A stretch of 64,000 nucleotides of DNA from an uncultured Roseateles sp. (lineage in GTDB: Bacteria > Pseudomonadota > Gammaproteobacteria > Burkholderiales > Burkholderiaceae_C), in contig NZ_OY729424.1 of NCBI RefSeq assembly GCF_963422335.1, forward strand, positions 5,332,001-5,396,000. Direction: 5' to 3'. Under the pieces are notes generated by a model, which saw only the letters and a list, made by a program, of their open reading frames with translations, was not told where the DNA came from and did no database searches. The position numbers and the translations under genes were made by a program. Below are positions 61,001 to 64,000 of this stretch, piece by piece (position 1 is the first letter of the stretch; every line of letters starts with the position of its first letter).

Positions 61001-63961
61001 CTGAGCATTGCCGGCAGCGACGTCGCTGGCGCGGCCGACCCGCTGAGCTACAGCATCGACTGGGGCGACGGTTCGGCGGTGCAGAACCTGAGCGCGGCAG
61101 ACTTGGCCCTGCTCGGCGGCAATGTCCAGCATGTCTTCGCCGATGACGAGGACGGACCTGTCAACAGCACCGCCCGCAACATCAGCGTCACCGCCAGCGA
61201 CGGTGACGGCGGCTCGGCCAACCAGATCAAGGGCATCAGCGTCAACAATGTGGCGCCGACGATTGCGCTGTCCGGTGCGGCCAGCGTCCAGGTCGGGCTG
61301 GCCTACGCCCTGACCCTGGGTGCGGTCACCGACCCGGGCACCGACACCGTCACCAGCTATCTGATCGACTGGGGCGACGGCAACACCGAGACGGCCGCCG
61401 CGGGTGGCAATGTCAACCACGTCTATGCCAGCACCGGCAGTCGCAGCATCGTTGTCGGCCTGGTGGATGAGGATGGCACCTGGGCCAATGCGGGCACGCT
61501 GAACGTCGATGTTGCTCCGGCAACACCGACGGTGGCTTTCGACGCCGGCAGCGATGTCACGCTGGCCGAGGGCAGCCTGTTCACCCGCACGGTCAACTTC
61601 GGCGACGGCCAGGACAACGGCGCCCCCGGCTGGAGCTACAGCGTCAACTACGGCGATGGCACGGTCGTCAACGGCAACACCCTGGTGCGCAGCGTGGATC
61701 TGAGCCATGTGTTCGCCGACGGTGTAGCCGACCATGTGGTCAGCCTGACCATCACCGATGTGGTCGGTGAATCGGCCACCGACAGCTTTGCCGTCCATGT
61801 GGACAATCTCGCCCCCACGGCCGCGGTCACCGGCGCAGACAGCGTCAACGAGGCCAGCCTCTACACGCTCAATGTGGGCGCCGTGACCGACCCGGGGGCC
61901 GACACCCGCACAGGCTACAGCATCGCCTGGGGCGATGGCTCGACCAGCAACTTCACCGCCGCGCAATGGACGGCAGCGGCCGGAGTCTTCACCCACGCCT
62001 ATGCCGACGGCGCCGCCGGCGGCACGGCCCAGACCATCACCGTCAGCGCCACCGACGAGGACGGCACCTTTGTGCTCGGCACCAAGAGCCTCACCGTCAA
62101 CAACGTCGGTCCGGCGCTGAACATCGCCGGGGCCGCCGGTCTCAACGAAGGCGGCACCTACACCCTGGCCGTTACCGGCAGCGATGCCGCCGGCGCGGCC
62201 GACCCGCTGAGCTACAGCATCGACTGGGGTGATGGCTCGGCTGTGCAGAACCTGACCGCGGTCGCCCTGGCCGCGCTCGGCGGCAATGTCCAGCACGTGT
62301 ATGCCGATGACGACGATGGCGTCAACAACGCCAGCCTGCGCACCATCAGCGTCACGGTCAACGACGGCGACGGTGGCACGGCCAACCAGACCAAGGACAT
62401 CACCGTCAGCAATGTGGCGCCGACTGCCGCCGTCACCGGCGCCGACAGCGTCAACGAGGCCAGCCTGTACACGCTCAATGTCAGTGCAGTGACCGACCCG
62501 GGGGCCGACACCCGCACGGGCTACAGCATCGCCTGGGGCGATGGCTCGACCAGCAACTTCACCGCCGCGCAATGGACGGCAGCGGCCGGCGTCTTCACCC
62601 ACGCCTATGCCGATGGGGCCCTGGGCGGCACGGCGCAGACCATCAGCGTCAGCGCCACCGACGAGGACGGCACCTTTGTGCTCGGCACCAAGAACCTCAC
62701 CGTCAACAATGTCGGTCCGGTGCTGAACATCTCCGGCGTGGCCAGCCTCAATGAAGGCGGAAGCTACGATTTGAGCATTGCCGGCAGCGATGCCGCCGGA
62801 CCGGCCGATCCGCTGAGCTACAGCATCAACTGGGGCGATGGCTCGGCGGTGCAGAACCTGACGGCGGTCGAACTGACCGCCCTGAGCGGCCATGTGGCCC
62901 ACATCTACGCCGATGACAACGACGGTCCCAACAATGCCAGCCTGCGCACCATCAGCGTCACCGTCAACGACGGCGACGGTGGCACGACCAACCAGGTCAA
63001 GGACATCACCGTCAACAATGTGGCACCGACGATCGCCCTCACGGGCGCCGCAGCGGCCACGGCCGGCCAGACCTATGCGCTGAACCTGGGCGCTGTCACC
63101 GACCCCGGCCAGGACACGGTGAGCAGCTACCTGATCGACTGGGGTGATGGCACGACGCAGACCGTGGGCGCTGCCGGCAATGTCAACCATGTGTTCGGCA
63201 CGGCGGGCAATCGCACGGTGTCGGTCGGCCTGGTGGACGAAGACGGCACCTGGGCCAATGCAGGCAGTGTGCAGGTGGCGGTGGGCGGAGGACAGGCGCA
63301 GACGGTGCGCATCGGTGATGCCCCGACACGTGAAACCGGTGCCGGCGGCCAATGGCAGCAGGCCTGGACTCATGCCGACATCACGCTCAGCCACAAGGCG
63401 GACATCACCAACGATGCCACGGCCTGGAGTGCCGTCTCGCTGACAGGAGCCAGCCCGCAGACCCTGCCCGGCCTGGATGTCTATGCCGGCGATCTCGGCG
63501 TCAGCGGCCAATCGGCAGCGACCAGCGCCGTGCGCCAGGAAATCGATGGCAAGGAAGGCCTGCGCTTCAGCCTGGACCACGAGGCCACCCAGGTGACGAT
63601 GAACCTGTCGAGATTCTTCATCAACGACGACGGCACGGTCTTCACCGAAGGCGGCTTGCTGCGACTGCTGGACAGCAATGGCCAGGAGGTCGGCTCGACC
63701 ACCTTTGCGGCCGACAGCGCCAGTGGCACCAAGCAGGTCACGCTGTCCGCAGCCGCCGGATTCGTCACCGTTGAGTTGATGGCCGGTGCCTACCACGGCA
63801 CCGAGTTCGACTTCGGTGGCTATGTCAACCCGGTCGGTGGACTGGGGGCGACGGTCTACACCGATGCCAACGGCCAGCAGCACGGCAGTGACTTCCTGGT
63901 CGACTGGATCGAGTTCCAGTTCGCTCCGATAGGCGTGCCGCTGGTGGAGTTCCTCCCGTGA
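43073..63961 (+). CDS. giant multidomain surface/secreted protein with propeller-like and PKD repeats
   Basis: One uninterrupted frame of 6,962 residues (roughly 0.7 MDa by estimate). GAGGAG precedes ATG 43073. Architecture: eight super-modules starting near residues 9, 567, 1139, 1711, 2440, 3017, 3597 and 4160. Each has seven repeats of about 50-60 residues (pattern PxVAxLxDGGFVVxWxSxxQ, DGSGYGVYGQRYDAxG, EFxVNT) and then a linker domain ending DGDGG...INVTPExDGA; module four has two linkers. A cadherin-like domain (about 4542-4655, ending ITNVNDGP), some twenty PKD-type domains with WGDG and VNDGDGG motifs (to about 6740) and a C-terminal domain of about 220 residues complete it. No signal peptide, RTX nonapeptides or sortase/PEP-CTERM tail. 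Abundant DGSG loops suggest Ca binding. Probably a type I-secreted adhesin or biofilm matrix protein, by analogy with LapA/BapA-class proteins; this role is inferred. Confidence 0.85.
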   Translation: MKAYTQDRVNTYYNSTQDDPAVAALKGASGGYVVTWSSNGQDGSGNGVFAQRFSASGVALGPEFRVNSNTGSSQQESSVIGLSDGSFVVSWVDQSGIDGSSYGVYARHFDASGTPLGSDFRVNTFTTNDQGQPSMASYSGGYVVTWYSNGEDGSSHGVYTQRYDNAGVAQGAETRVNTTTAGAQYEPDVSARADGSYVVVWRSDSQDGSGAGVYAQRFTSAGAAAGAEFRVNTTTVNNQYEPRVAALSDGSFVVVWRDDGGQDGSGNTVFAQRYDASGGALGAQFRINESTTGSQYQADVEALSGGGFVVTWYSDYYGLDGNTSYADSYVREYSNAGVPAGGEIRVNNPNNSAQHNPAIADLGAGNYVVVFADDSGADGSGTGVYQQIFGNPATLPRQADPTLGDFGGTQNFGENAVNAAPQILDPAVSLADLDSANFGGGRINLFYLSGASAEDQLTVVSQGNLPGQIGLAGNVVSFGGLQIGTLSGGLNGANLTIDLTANATVEAVEELIQRLGYSNTSSSPNATRTLSIRVEDGDGGSGAGGLITVNVAKELDGTPLAFGEETVNTYLANQQSDPETAVLGDGSYVTVWASTGQDNGGSDGIYGQRFSPSGVAMGPEFRANTTTAGDQNYAHVAALSNGGYVITWQDSNSTDGSGWGVFGQRFDASGSAQGANFIVNTVTNGTQYHDAVAGYSGGFAVVWSADTNNPGSNGQDIYIKRFDNSGNVVTAETRVSTTPGTPANAQAGQQYAPDIAAFANGNLVIVWQDQSSNDSSGYGVYGRRYDAAAGTFSDTFLVNTTTSGNQYEPSVATLADGGFIVVWRDDSLDGSSAAVIAQRYDSSGVKAGAEFLVNESTIGGQYMPAVTGLSTGGFVVTWYNDNYDLSGSGTTSDVYIREFDANGLAIDGQRKLVSGSNSTEYQPAIADLGNGNYVVSYSDYNNGAGGNNTYDIVQQLFGPATELPRQANPDLGDFTGTVTFGENTVNAGPQVIDAAVSLVDVDSTNFNGGRLDLYYVVGGGSQNQLSVLSQGNGAGQIAVAGNVVSYGGVAIGLISASSNGANGSNLRIDFNSNAATPDAVEALIQRLAYANNSSSPDTTRGLALRVSDGDGGSSTPNLITINITPDVDGAPVAYGEQPVNTYLANQQSDPETAVLGDGSYVTVWASTGQDNGSSDGIYGQRFSPSGVAIGPEFRANTTTAGDQNYAHVAALSNGGYVITWQDSNSTDGSGWGVFGQRFDASGSAQGANFIVNTVTNGTQYHDAVAGYSGGFAVVWSADTNNPGSNGQDIYIKRFDNSGNVVTAETRVSTTPGTPANAQAGHQYAPDIAAFANGNLVIVWQDQSSSDGNGYGVYGRRYDAAAGTFSDTFLVNTTTSGNQYEPSVATLADGGFIVVWRDDSLDGSSAAVIAQRYDSSGVKAGAEFLVNESTIGGQYMPAVTGLSTGGFVVTWYNDNYDLSGSGTTSDVYIREFDANGLAIDGQRKLVSGSNSTEYQPAIADLGNGNYVVSYSDYNNGAGGNNTYDIVQQLFGPATELPRQANPDLGDFTGTVTFGENTVNAGPQVIDAAVSLNDIDSSNLNGGRLDLYYISGGGSQDQLSVLSQGNGAGQIAVAGNVVSYGGVAIGLISASSNGANGSNLRIDFNSNAATPDAVEALIERLAYANNSENPDPSRGLALRVSDGDGGTSAPNLLTINVTPEVDGAPLAFGEESVNTFLGNQQSDPETAVLGDGSYVTVWASTGQDNGSSDGIYGQRFTASGVAMGPEFRVNATTAGDQNYAHVAALSNGGYVITWQDSNSTDGSGWGVFGQRFDASGSAQGANFIVNTVTNGSQYHDAVAGYSGGFAVVWSADTNNPGSNGQDIYIKRFDNSGNVVTAETRVSTMPGAPANAQTGGQYLPDVAAYANGNLVIVWQDQSSSDGNGYGVYGRRYDAAAGTFSDTFLVNTTTSGNQYEPSVATLADGGFIVVWRDDSLDGSSAAVIAQRYDSSGVKAGAEFLVNESTIGGQYMPAVTGLSTGGFVVTWYNDNYDVSGSGTTSDVYIREFNASGLAIDGQRKLVSGSNSTEYQPAIADLGNGNYVVSYADYNNAPGGSNTYDIVQQLFGSAAELPRQANPALDDLRATRTLSQAEAITAQLIDADLNVSDADSANFDVGRLLVYVTSGASANDTLSVRSFAAPLAGQLNLNGGNLYYGGTAPGNLVGTVSGGTGDTPLSIVFNASVTPALARVVAENITYQYNAGSAPVGSRTIAYRLFDGDGGASAAQSVTLSIAASAPAAVLALSDLESSLTLSETSAQQGALIDNAVQLDSGAAGFNGGTLTVSYSANGRVDDQLSIVNQGSGSGQVGFAGGNVSYEGVLIGTSTGGSNGSNLVVTFNASATADAIEHVIEDLRYQTSSDGPLASRTVQIQVRDAAAATTAQSIVINITPELDGASPLFGEQQVNTYTASDQEVPRVATLEGVNAGAYVVVWRSNGEDGSGYGVFGQRYTASGVPDGTEFQINSLSAAAQQDPQVASLSNGGFVVAWRSEAQDGSGGGIYVQRYGADGSPVGAEFRANTTTSSDQTHATVLGLADGGFIVAWASQSQDTSGYGVFGQRYDAAGAPAGAEFQINTYLPSDQYTPALSALKDDPSTAGTNETGFVAVWMSYGQDGSVWGVYGQRFDAVGAKVGAEFKANTTTANSQTSPDVTTLANGDFVVVWSDDSTSSIRGQRYTAGGVAVGVEFTASTVDYDTNSGASPHVAALGNGGFVVSWYGYSSPTDGDWGVYAQQYDAAGNKVDGPLQLNSYTNSTQQYADVTGLGGSNFVAVWQSYSEESGSPSTYGVFSQIYGIPGSIVRQESPQLLDLEASVSYLENTVNAAPQIIDPGVRVIDSDSANFAGGKLIVSVINGYGAGQGFDPSAPNQDHFSVRDQGNGATQIGFDGNTVRYGGVAIGTVLTNGQNGADLVLQWNANATPTAVEAVVENLTYRNSSSNPVASRQVSIVISDGDGGQSAPQNTITINVTSQTDGAVALLPADNQVNTYEPGDQQQPEIGVLKGANAGQYVIVWQSNGQDSDGWGVFGQRYDANGSAIGAEFQINTTTPGGQYGSAGVGIGTLSNGGFVVSWESPDGSSNGIYAQRYDAAGHAVGGEFQVSPVTTYEQLQPRVLGLDGGAFVIAYTDYNNADGNSYGVRVQHYNAAGVAQGAPILVNATPASAPANSFTNGNQSYPELAKLQDGGYIVTWHSQGQDGDNWGVYARLMNADGTPRADAFQLHTTTAGYQADADVTVLSSGDFVVSWLSNAPTLNGWGVITQRFTAAGVKVGGEVLVNDGSSVPSSDNLPHITALDTGGYVVAWHAYGVNNYESFAQQFDALGNKVDAPIQLNTYNVNHQSLPDIAGLTGGRFVATWQSYNEESVSPNNYGIFQNLYGAPGSLVKSSAPVISDLTTSVSFGEHAAKAVGGVLIDGAVSVFDTDSANFDGGQLVVSVIAGYSSLDKDLNERQPTQDQFFIRNQGSAAGQIDVVGGNVRYGGVIIGSIVSDGSNGNDLIVQWNAAATQKAVEVAIENLSYRNTSTDPMLVRTISVTVSDGDGATSAPKVLDIHVTPEADGPAPLFTPERVNTYTPGAQEHPDLARLTDGGYVIVWESNGQDGWDDGVFGQRFSAAGTPVGNEFRVSDYTPYSQYEPTVTGLANGGFVVAFRSDNRDGSGSAVIAQAFDANGARAGTEQLVNTSTSGNQYQASITATNDGGYAIAWYSDGQRDGRYYDVFFQRFNAAGAAVGSEVRANTSVGFENAAQYEPNILQLSGGDFVVAWRSDSAQDGSLSGVYAQRFNSAGVAQGSEFRLNTTTENYQYDVHLAQQGSGFVAIWTSREQDGSADGIYGRLYDASGNPTTAEFRVNESSYYYQYEPDVATLSTGGFVVTWHGYNSQTGQYDVMAQQYDAAGNRVDGETRLDNTTGNTGQNVVALANGAFVVAWQGNSDGDGSGIFQRIVGNPADFPRQSNPVLVDLASSVTFLENDLNAAPQRIDPGVGLFDSDSSNFDGGRLDVSYVTPYGNANQFGIAGINAQDQLGIRNQGTGTAQIGVSGLAVSYEGTVIGSIIANGANGGALTVLFNANATPVAVEALVENLTYQNFLSNPEPSRTISVRISDGDGGVTAPQAVTINITPQPDGASPYGVQLTANTTIAGAQDAPSIARLADNGYVVVWQDQSGADGSGYGVYGQRYDTADNKVGNQFLVNTTVSGNQYEPEVVGLSGGGYAVVWRADNGDGSGTAVYMQRYAVDGSKAGVETQVNTSTSGNQYQPAVAQSSDGGYVVAWYSDGQRDGQYYDVFFQRYDASGTKLGTETRANTPIASNTAVPQYEPSIALLNDGRFVITWRSDSQESSGAGVYAQRFNIDGSKDGVEQHINTYTQDSQYQPDVAALKDGGYVIVWRSDGQDTSGGGIYAQRFDASGVAVGAELRVNYLVSGTQTSPSVAPLVNGGFVVSWDDGTDVWLQQYDASGHQVDSQQAVNSNPSYYDPKGNSELVEMPDGGFVVAYAGYLPTANGGNDTYDIRLQRFANSAPNVQDVVVSGPEDTPVVLSEALFASGFSDAEGQALAAIKLITLPALGVLKLGGVDVQPGQEISAAQLAAGLLTYQGNLNFYGADQFRWTGSDGNVFATGSVFTNITITNVNDGPGLEAGVDGTANEGTTFTRGFTLSDPDPTDTHQITVSWVGSHGQTGSYQFNTASHTPSFNLNLPDDGTYVVTLKADDQQGQANSVETDSFQVVVANVAPTLGLFGNNTVEKGQVYTMTLGGVSDPGTDTATSFTIDWGDGTAPQLVNVADLPANRQLTHTYGTVGNFGIAVTVTDEDGSFANAGTRSVSVSAPAEVIVVDAGADTTALEGVFFSRNISFTDPTDQDPAGRTVTVNWGDGTAADVFNISGAVSNFNIGHYFADNRVTPFEVSVTVDDSGAQQGNDKFLVTVNDVAPTINVFGAGSSNEGSSYTITLGSVIDSGADVVSEYRIHWGDGSSQVVLSAAMPANRQFSHVYADGDIGGTPRSVTVDLVNEDGTFLVAGQHNLTVLNVPPAVPLTGADTINEGSSYALTLGSLVDPGTDTPTLFRLNWGDGSAVQEYTPAAFAALLAGGGVVNHVFADGGNGGTLRTIVLQVLDEDGTHTAGSKSVTVGNVAPVVVLTGADNSNEGSSYTLNIAATDAGGAADPLSYSIDWGDGSVVQNLSAGQLAALSGNVNHVFVDDDDGPNNASARSISVTVNDGDGGSTTQVKGIAVLNVAPTAPLTGASSVNETSVYTLNVGAVTDPGPDTRTGYSIAWGDGATSNFTAAQWTAAAGVFTHTYADGALGGTAQTITVSATDEDGTFVLGSKSLTVNNVGPSLSIAGAAGLNEGGSYTLAITGSDVAGAADPLSYSIDWGDGSALQNLTAAQLAALSGNVAHVYADDNDGPNNASLRTISVTVNDGDGGTANQTKDITVSNVAPTAPVTGADSVNEASLYTLNVGAVTDPGADTRTGYSIAWGDGATSNFTAAQWTAAAGVFTHAYADGALGGTAQTITVSATDEDGTFVLGSKSLTVNNVGPSLSIAGAAGLNEGGSYTLAITGSDVAGAADPLSYSIDWGDGSALQNVTAAQLAVLSGNVAHVYADDNDGPNNASLRTISVTVNDGDGGSANQTKDITVSNVAPTAPVTGDSVNEASLYTLNVGAVTDPGADTRTGYSIAWGDGATSNFTAAQWTAAAGVFTHTYADGALGGTAQTISVSATDEDGTFVLGTKSLTVNNVGPSLSIAGAAGLNEGGSYTLAITGSDVAGAADPLSYSIDWGDGSALQNLTAAQLAALSGNVAHVYADDNDGPNNASLRTISVTVNDGDGGTANQTKDITVSNVAPTAPVTGADSVNEASLYTLNVGAVTDPGADTRSGYSIAWGDGATSNFTAAQWTAAAGVFTHTYADGALGGTAQTISVSATDEDGTFVLGTKSLTVNNVGPVLNISGVASLNEGATYTLSIAGSDVAGAADPLSYSIDWGDGSAVQNLSAADLALLGGNVQHVFADDEDGPVNSTARNISVTASDGDGGSANQIKGISVNNVAPTIALSGAASVQVGLAYALTLGAVTDPGTDTVTSYLIDWGDGNTETAAAGGNVNHVYASTGSRSIVVGLVDEDGTWANAGTLNVDVAPATPTVAFDAGSDVTLAEGSLFTRTVNFGDGQDNGAPGWSYSVNYGDGTVVNGNTLVRSVDLSHVFADGVADHVVSLTITDVVGESATDSFAVHVDNLAPTAAVTGADSVNEASLYTLNVGAVTDPGADTRTGYSIAWGDGSTSNFTAAQWTAAAGVFTHAYADGAAGGTAQTITVSATDEDGTFVLGTKSLTVNNVGPALNIAGAAGLNEGGTYTLAVTGSDAAGAADPLSYSIDWGDGSAVQNLTAVALAALGGNVQHVYADDDDGVNNASLRTISVTVNDGDGGTANQTKDITVSNVAPTAAVTGADSVNEASLYTLNVSAVTDPGADTRTGYSIAWGDGSTSNFTAAQWTAAAGVFTHAYADGALGGTAQTISVSATDEDGTFVLGTKNLTVNNVGPVLNISGVASLNEGGSYDLSIAGSDAAGPADPLSYSINWGDGSAVQNLTAVELTALSGHVAHIYADDNDGPNNASLRTISVTVNDGDGGTTNQVKDITVNNVAPTIALTGAAAATAGQTYALNLGAVTDPGQDTVSSYLIDWGDGTTQTVGAAGNVNHVFGTAGNRTVSVGLVDEDGTWANAGSVQVAVGGGQAQTVRIGDAPTRETGAGGQWQQAWTHADITLSHKADITNDATAWSAVSLTGASPQTLPGLDVYAGDLGVSGQSAATSAVRQEIDGKEGLRFSLDHEATQVTMNLSRFFINDDGTVFTEGGLLRLLDSNGQEVGSTTFAADSASGTKQVTLSAAAGFVTVELMAGAYHGTEFDFGGYVNPVGGLGATVYTDANGQQHGSDFLVDWIEFQFAPIGVPLVEFLP
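44771..49420 (+). repeat. three tandem 1,716-bp repeats inside the giant gene
   Basis: Copies start at 44771, 46487 and 48203, exactly 1,716 bp (572 codons) apart. Copies one and two are almost identical at DNA level over their full length, apart from a diverged patch in the linker (46066-46160 against 47782-47876). Copy three keeps register through its seven propeller-like repeats to about 49420 and then diverges. The conservation of synonymous sites indicates recent duplication or gene conversion. Confidence 0.9.
58865..63055 (+). repeat. six 606-bp PKD-pair repeats inside the giant gene
   Basis: A 202-codon unit of two different PKD domains (one with SIAWGDG, one with SIDWGDG) starts at 58865, 59471, 60074, 60680, 61844 and 62450. 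Spacing is 606 bp, except 603 between the second and third, where one codon of GADSVNE is missing, and a 1,164-bp step across a non-repeat insert between the fourth and fifth. Many stretches are identical at DNA level. Confidence 0.9.
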
Positions 63962-64000
63962 ACAGGGGGTGCTTCGGGATAGTCCTCAACACCAATCGAT
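63958..64000 (+). CDS. possible start of the next gene, cut by the window end
   Basis: A GTG at 63958 overlaps the TGA of the giant gene (GTGA), a common coupling arrangement, and the frame stays open to the window end (14 codons). GGTGGAG at 63943-63949 could serve as ribosome site. Too short to identify; it may be chance. Confidence 0.2.
   Translation, partial: MNRGCFGIVLNTNR

Noticed and set aside
43073..63961. CRISPR array or satellite DNA as explanation of the 43-64 kb repeats
   Set aside because: Repeats are in-frame, long (606 and 1,716 bp) and encode conserved domains; there are no short repeats with unique spacers.

Overview
The window is high-GC chromosomal DNA from a betaproteobacterium. 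Gene content and order (xseB-ispA-dxs-folE2; kinase-PP2C-rph-rdgB-hemW; gmk-rpoZ-spoT-greB; Bug-type binding protein; trimeric-type porin) point to Burkholderiales, probably the Leptothrix/Rubrivivax/Roseateles side of the order. This placement is an inference from gene neighbourhoods, not from a marker-gene comparison. No rRNA, tRNA, CRISPR array, integrase or insertion sequence was recognised.

Layout: 1-15.8 kb holds housekeeping and stress genes: the 3' part of a PhoX-type phosphatase, an exported M1 aminopeptidase, uvrD, a YchJ-family protein, truC, a LysE exporter, a PhzF-family protein, a GST, rarD, a secreted alpha/beta hydrolase, the peroxide-defence pair ahpC-ahpF (with a good candidate OxyR site) and folE2. 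15.9-21.6 kb carries the isoprenoid genes dxs-ispA-xseB, a Rieske oxygenase facing away from them, and an erythromycin-esterase-like protein. 21.7-26.1 kb is a tight leftward cluster, kinase-PP2C-rph-rdgB-hemW. yicC starts only 28 bp from the kinase start on the other strand.

27.1-38.9 kb separates yicC from gmk, genes that usually lie together or close by. The interval holds a pirin gene and a compact eight-gene leftward catabolic operon: two SDR dehydrogenases, a beta-keto acid cleavage enzyme, hyuA, hyuB, a porin, a Bug-type periplasmic binding protein and a serine hydrolase. A divergent GntR/FCD regulator lies next to it. The gene set reads as uptake and breakdown of an unidentified small molecule by ring or amide opening, oxidation to a beta-keto acid and acetyl-CoA-dependent cleavage. 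Four GATCA boxes sit between operon and regulator. 39-42.7 kb returns to the core genome: gmk, rpoZ, spoT, greB.

43.1-64.0 kb is one intact gene for a protein of about 6,960 residues. It starts with eight super-modules. In each of the six I itemised blade by blade, I count exactly seven beta-propeller-like repeats of about 50-60 residues followed by a roughly 150-residue linker domain; the remaining two are near-copies of one of those. After these come a cadherin-like domain, about twenty PKD-type domains (WGDG motif) and a unique C-terminal beta-rich domain. There is no signal peptide and no RTX nonapeptide array. Three 1,716-bp blocks and six 606-bp blocks inside it are near-identical tandem DNA repeats. 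It is most likely a giant surface or secreted adhesin, and it is the most unusual object in the window.
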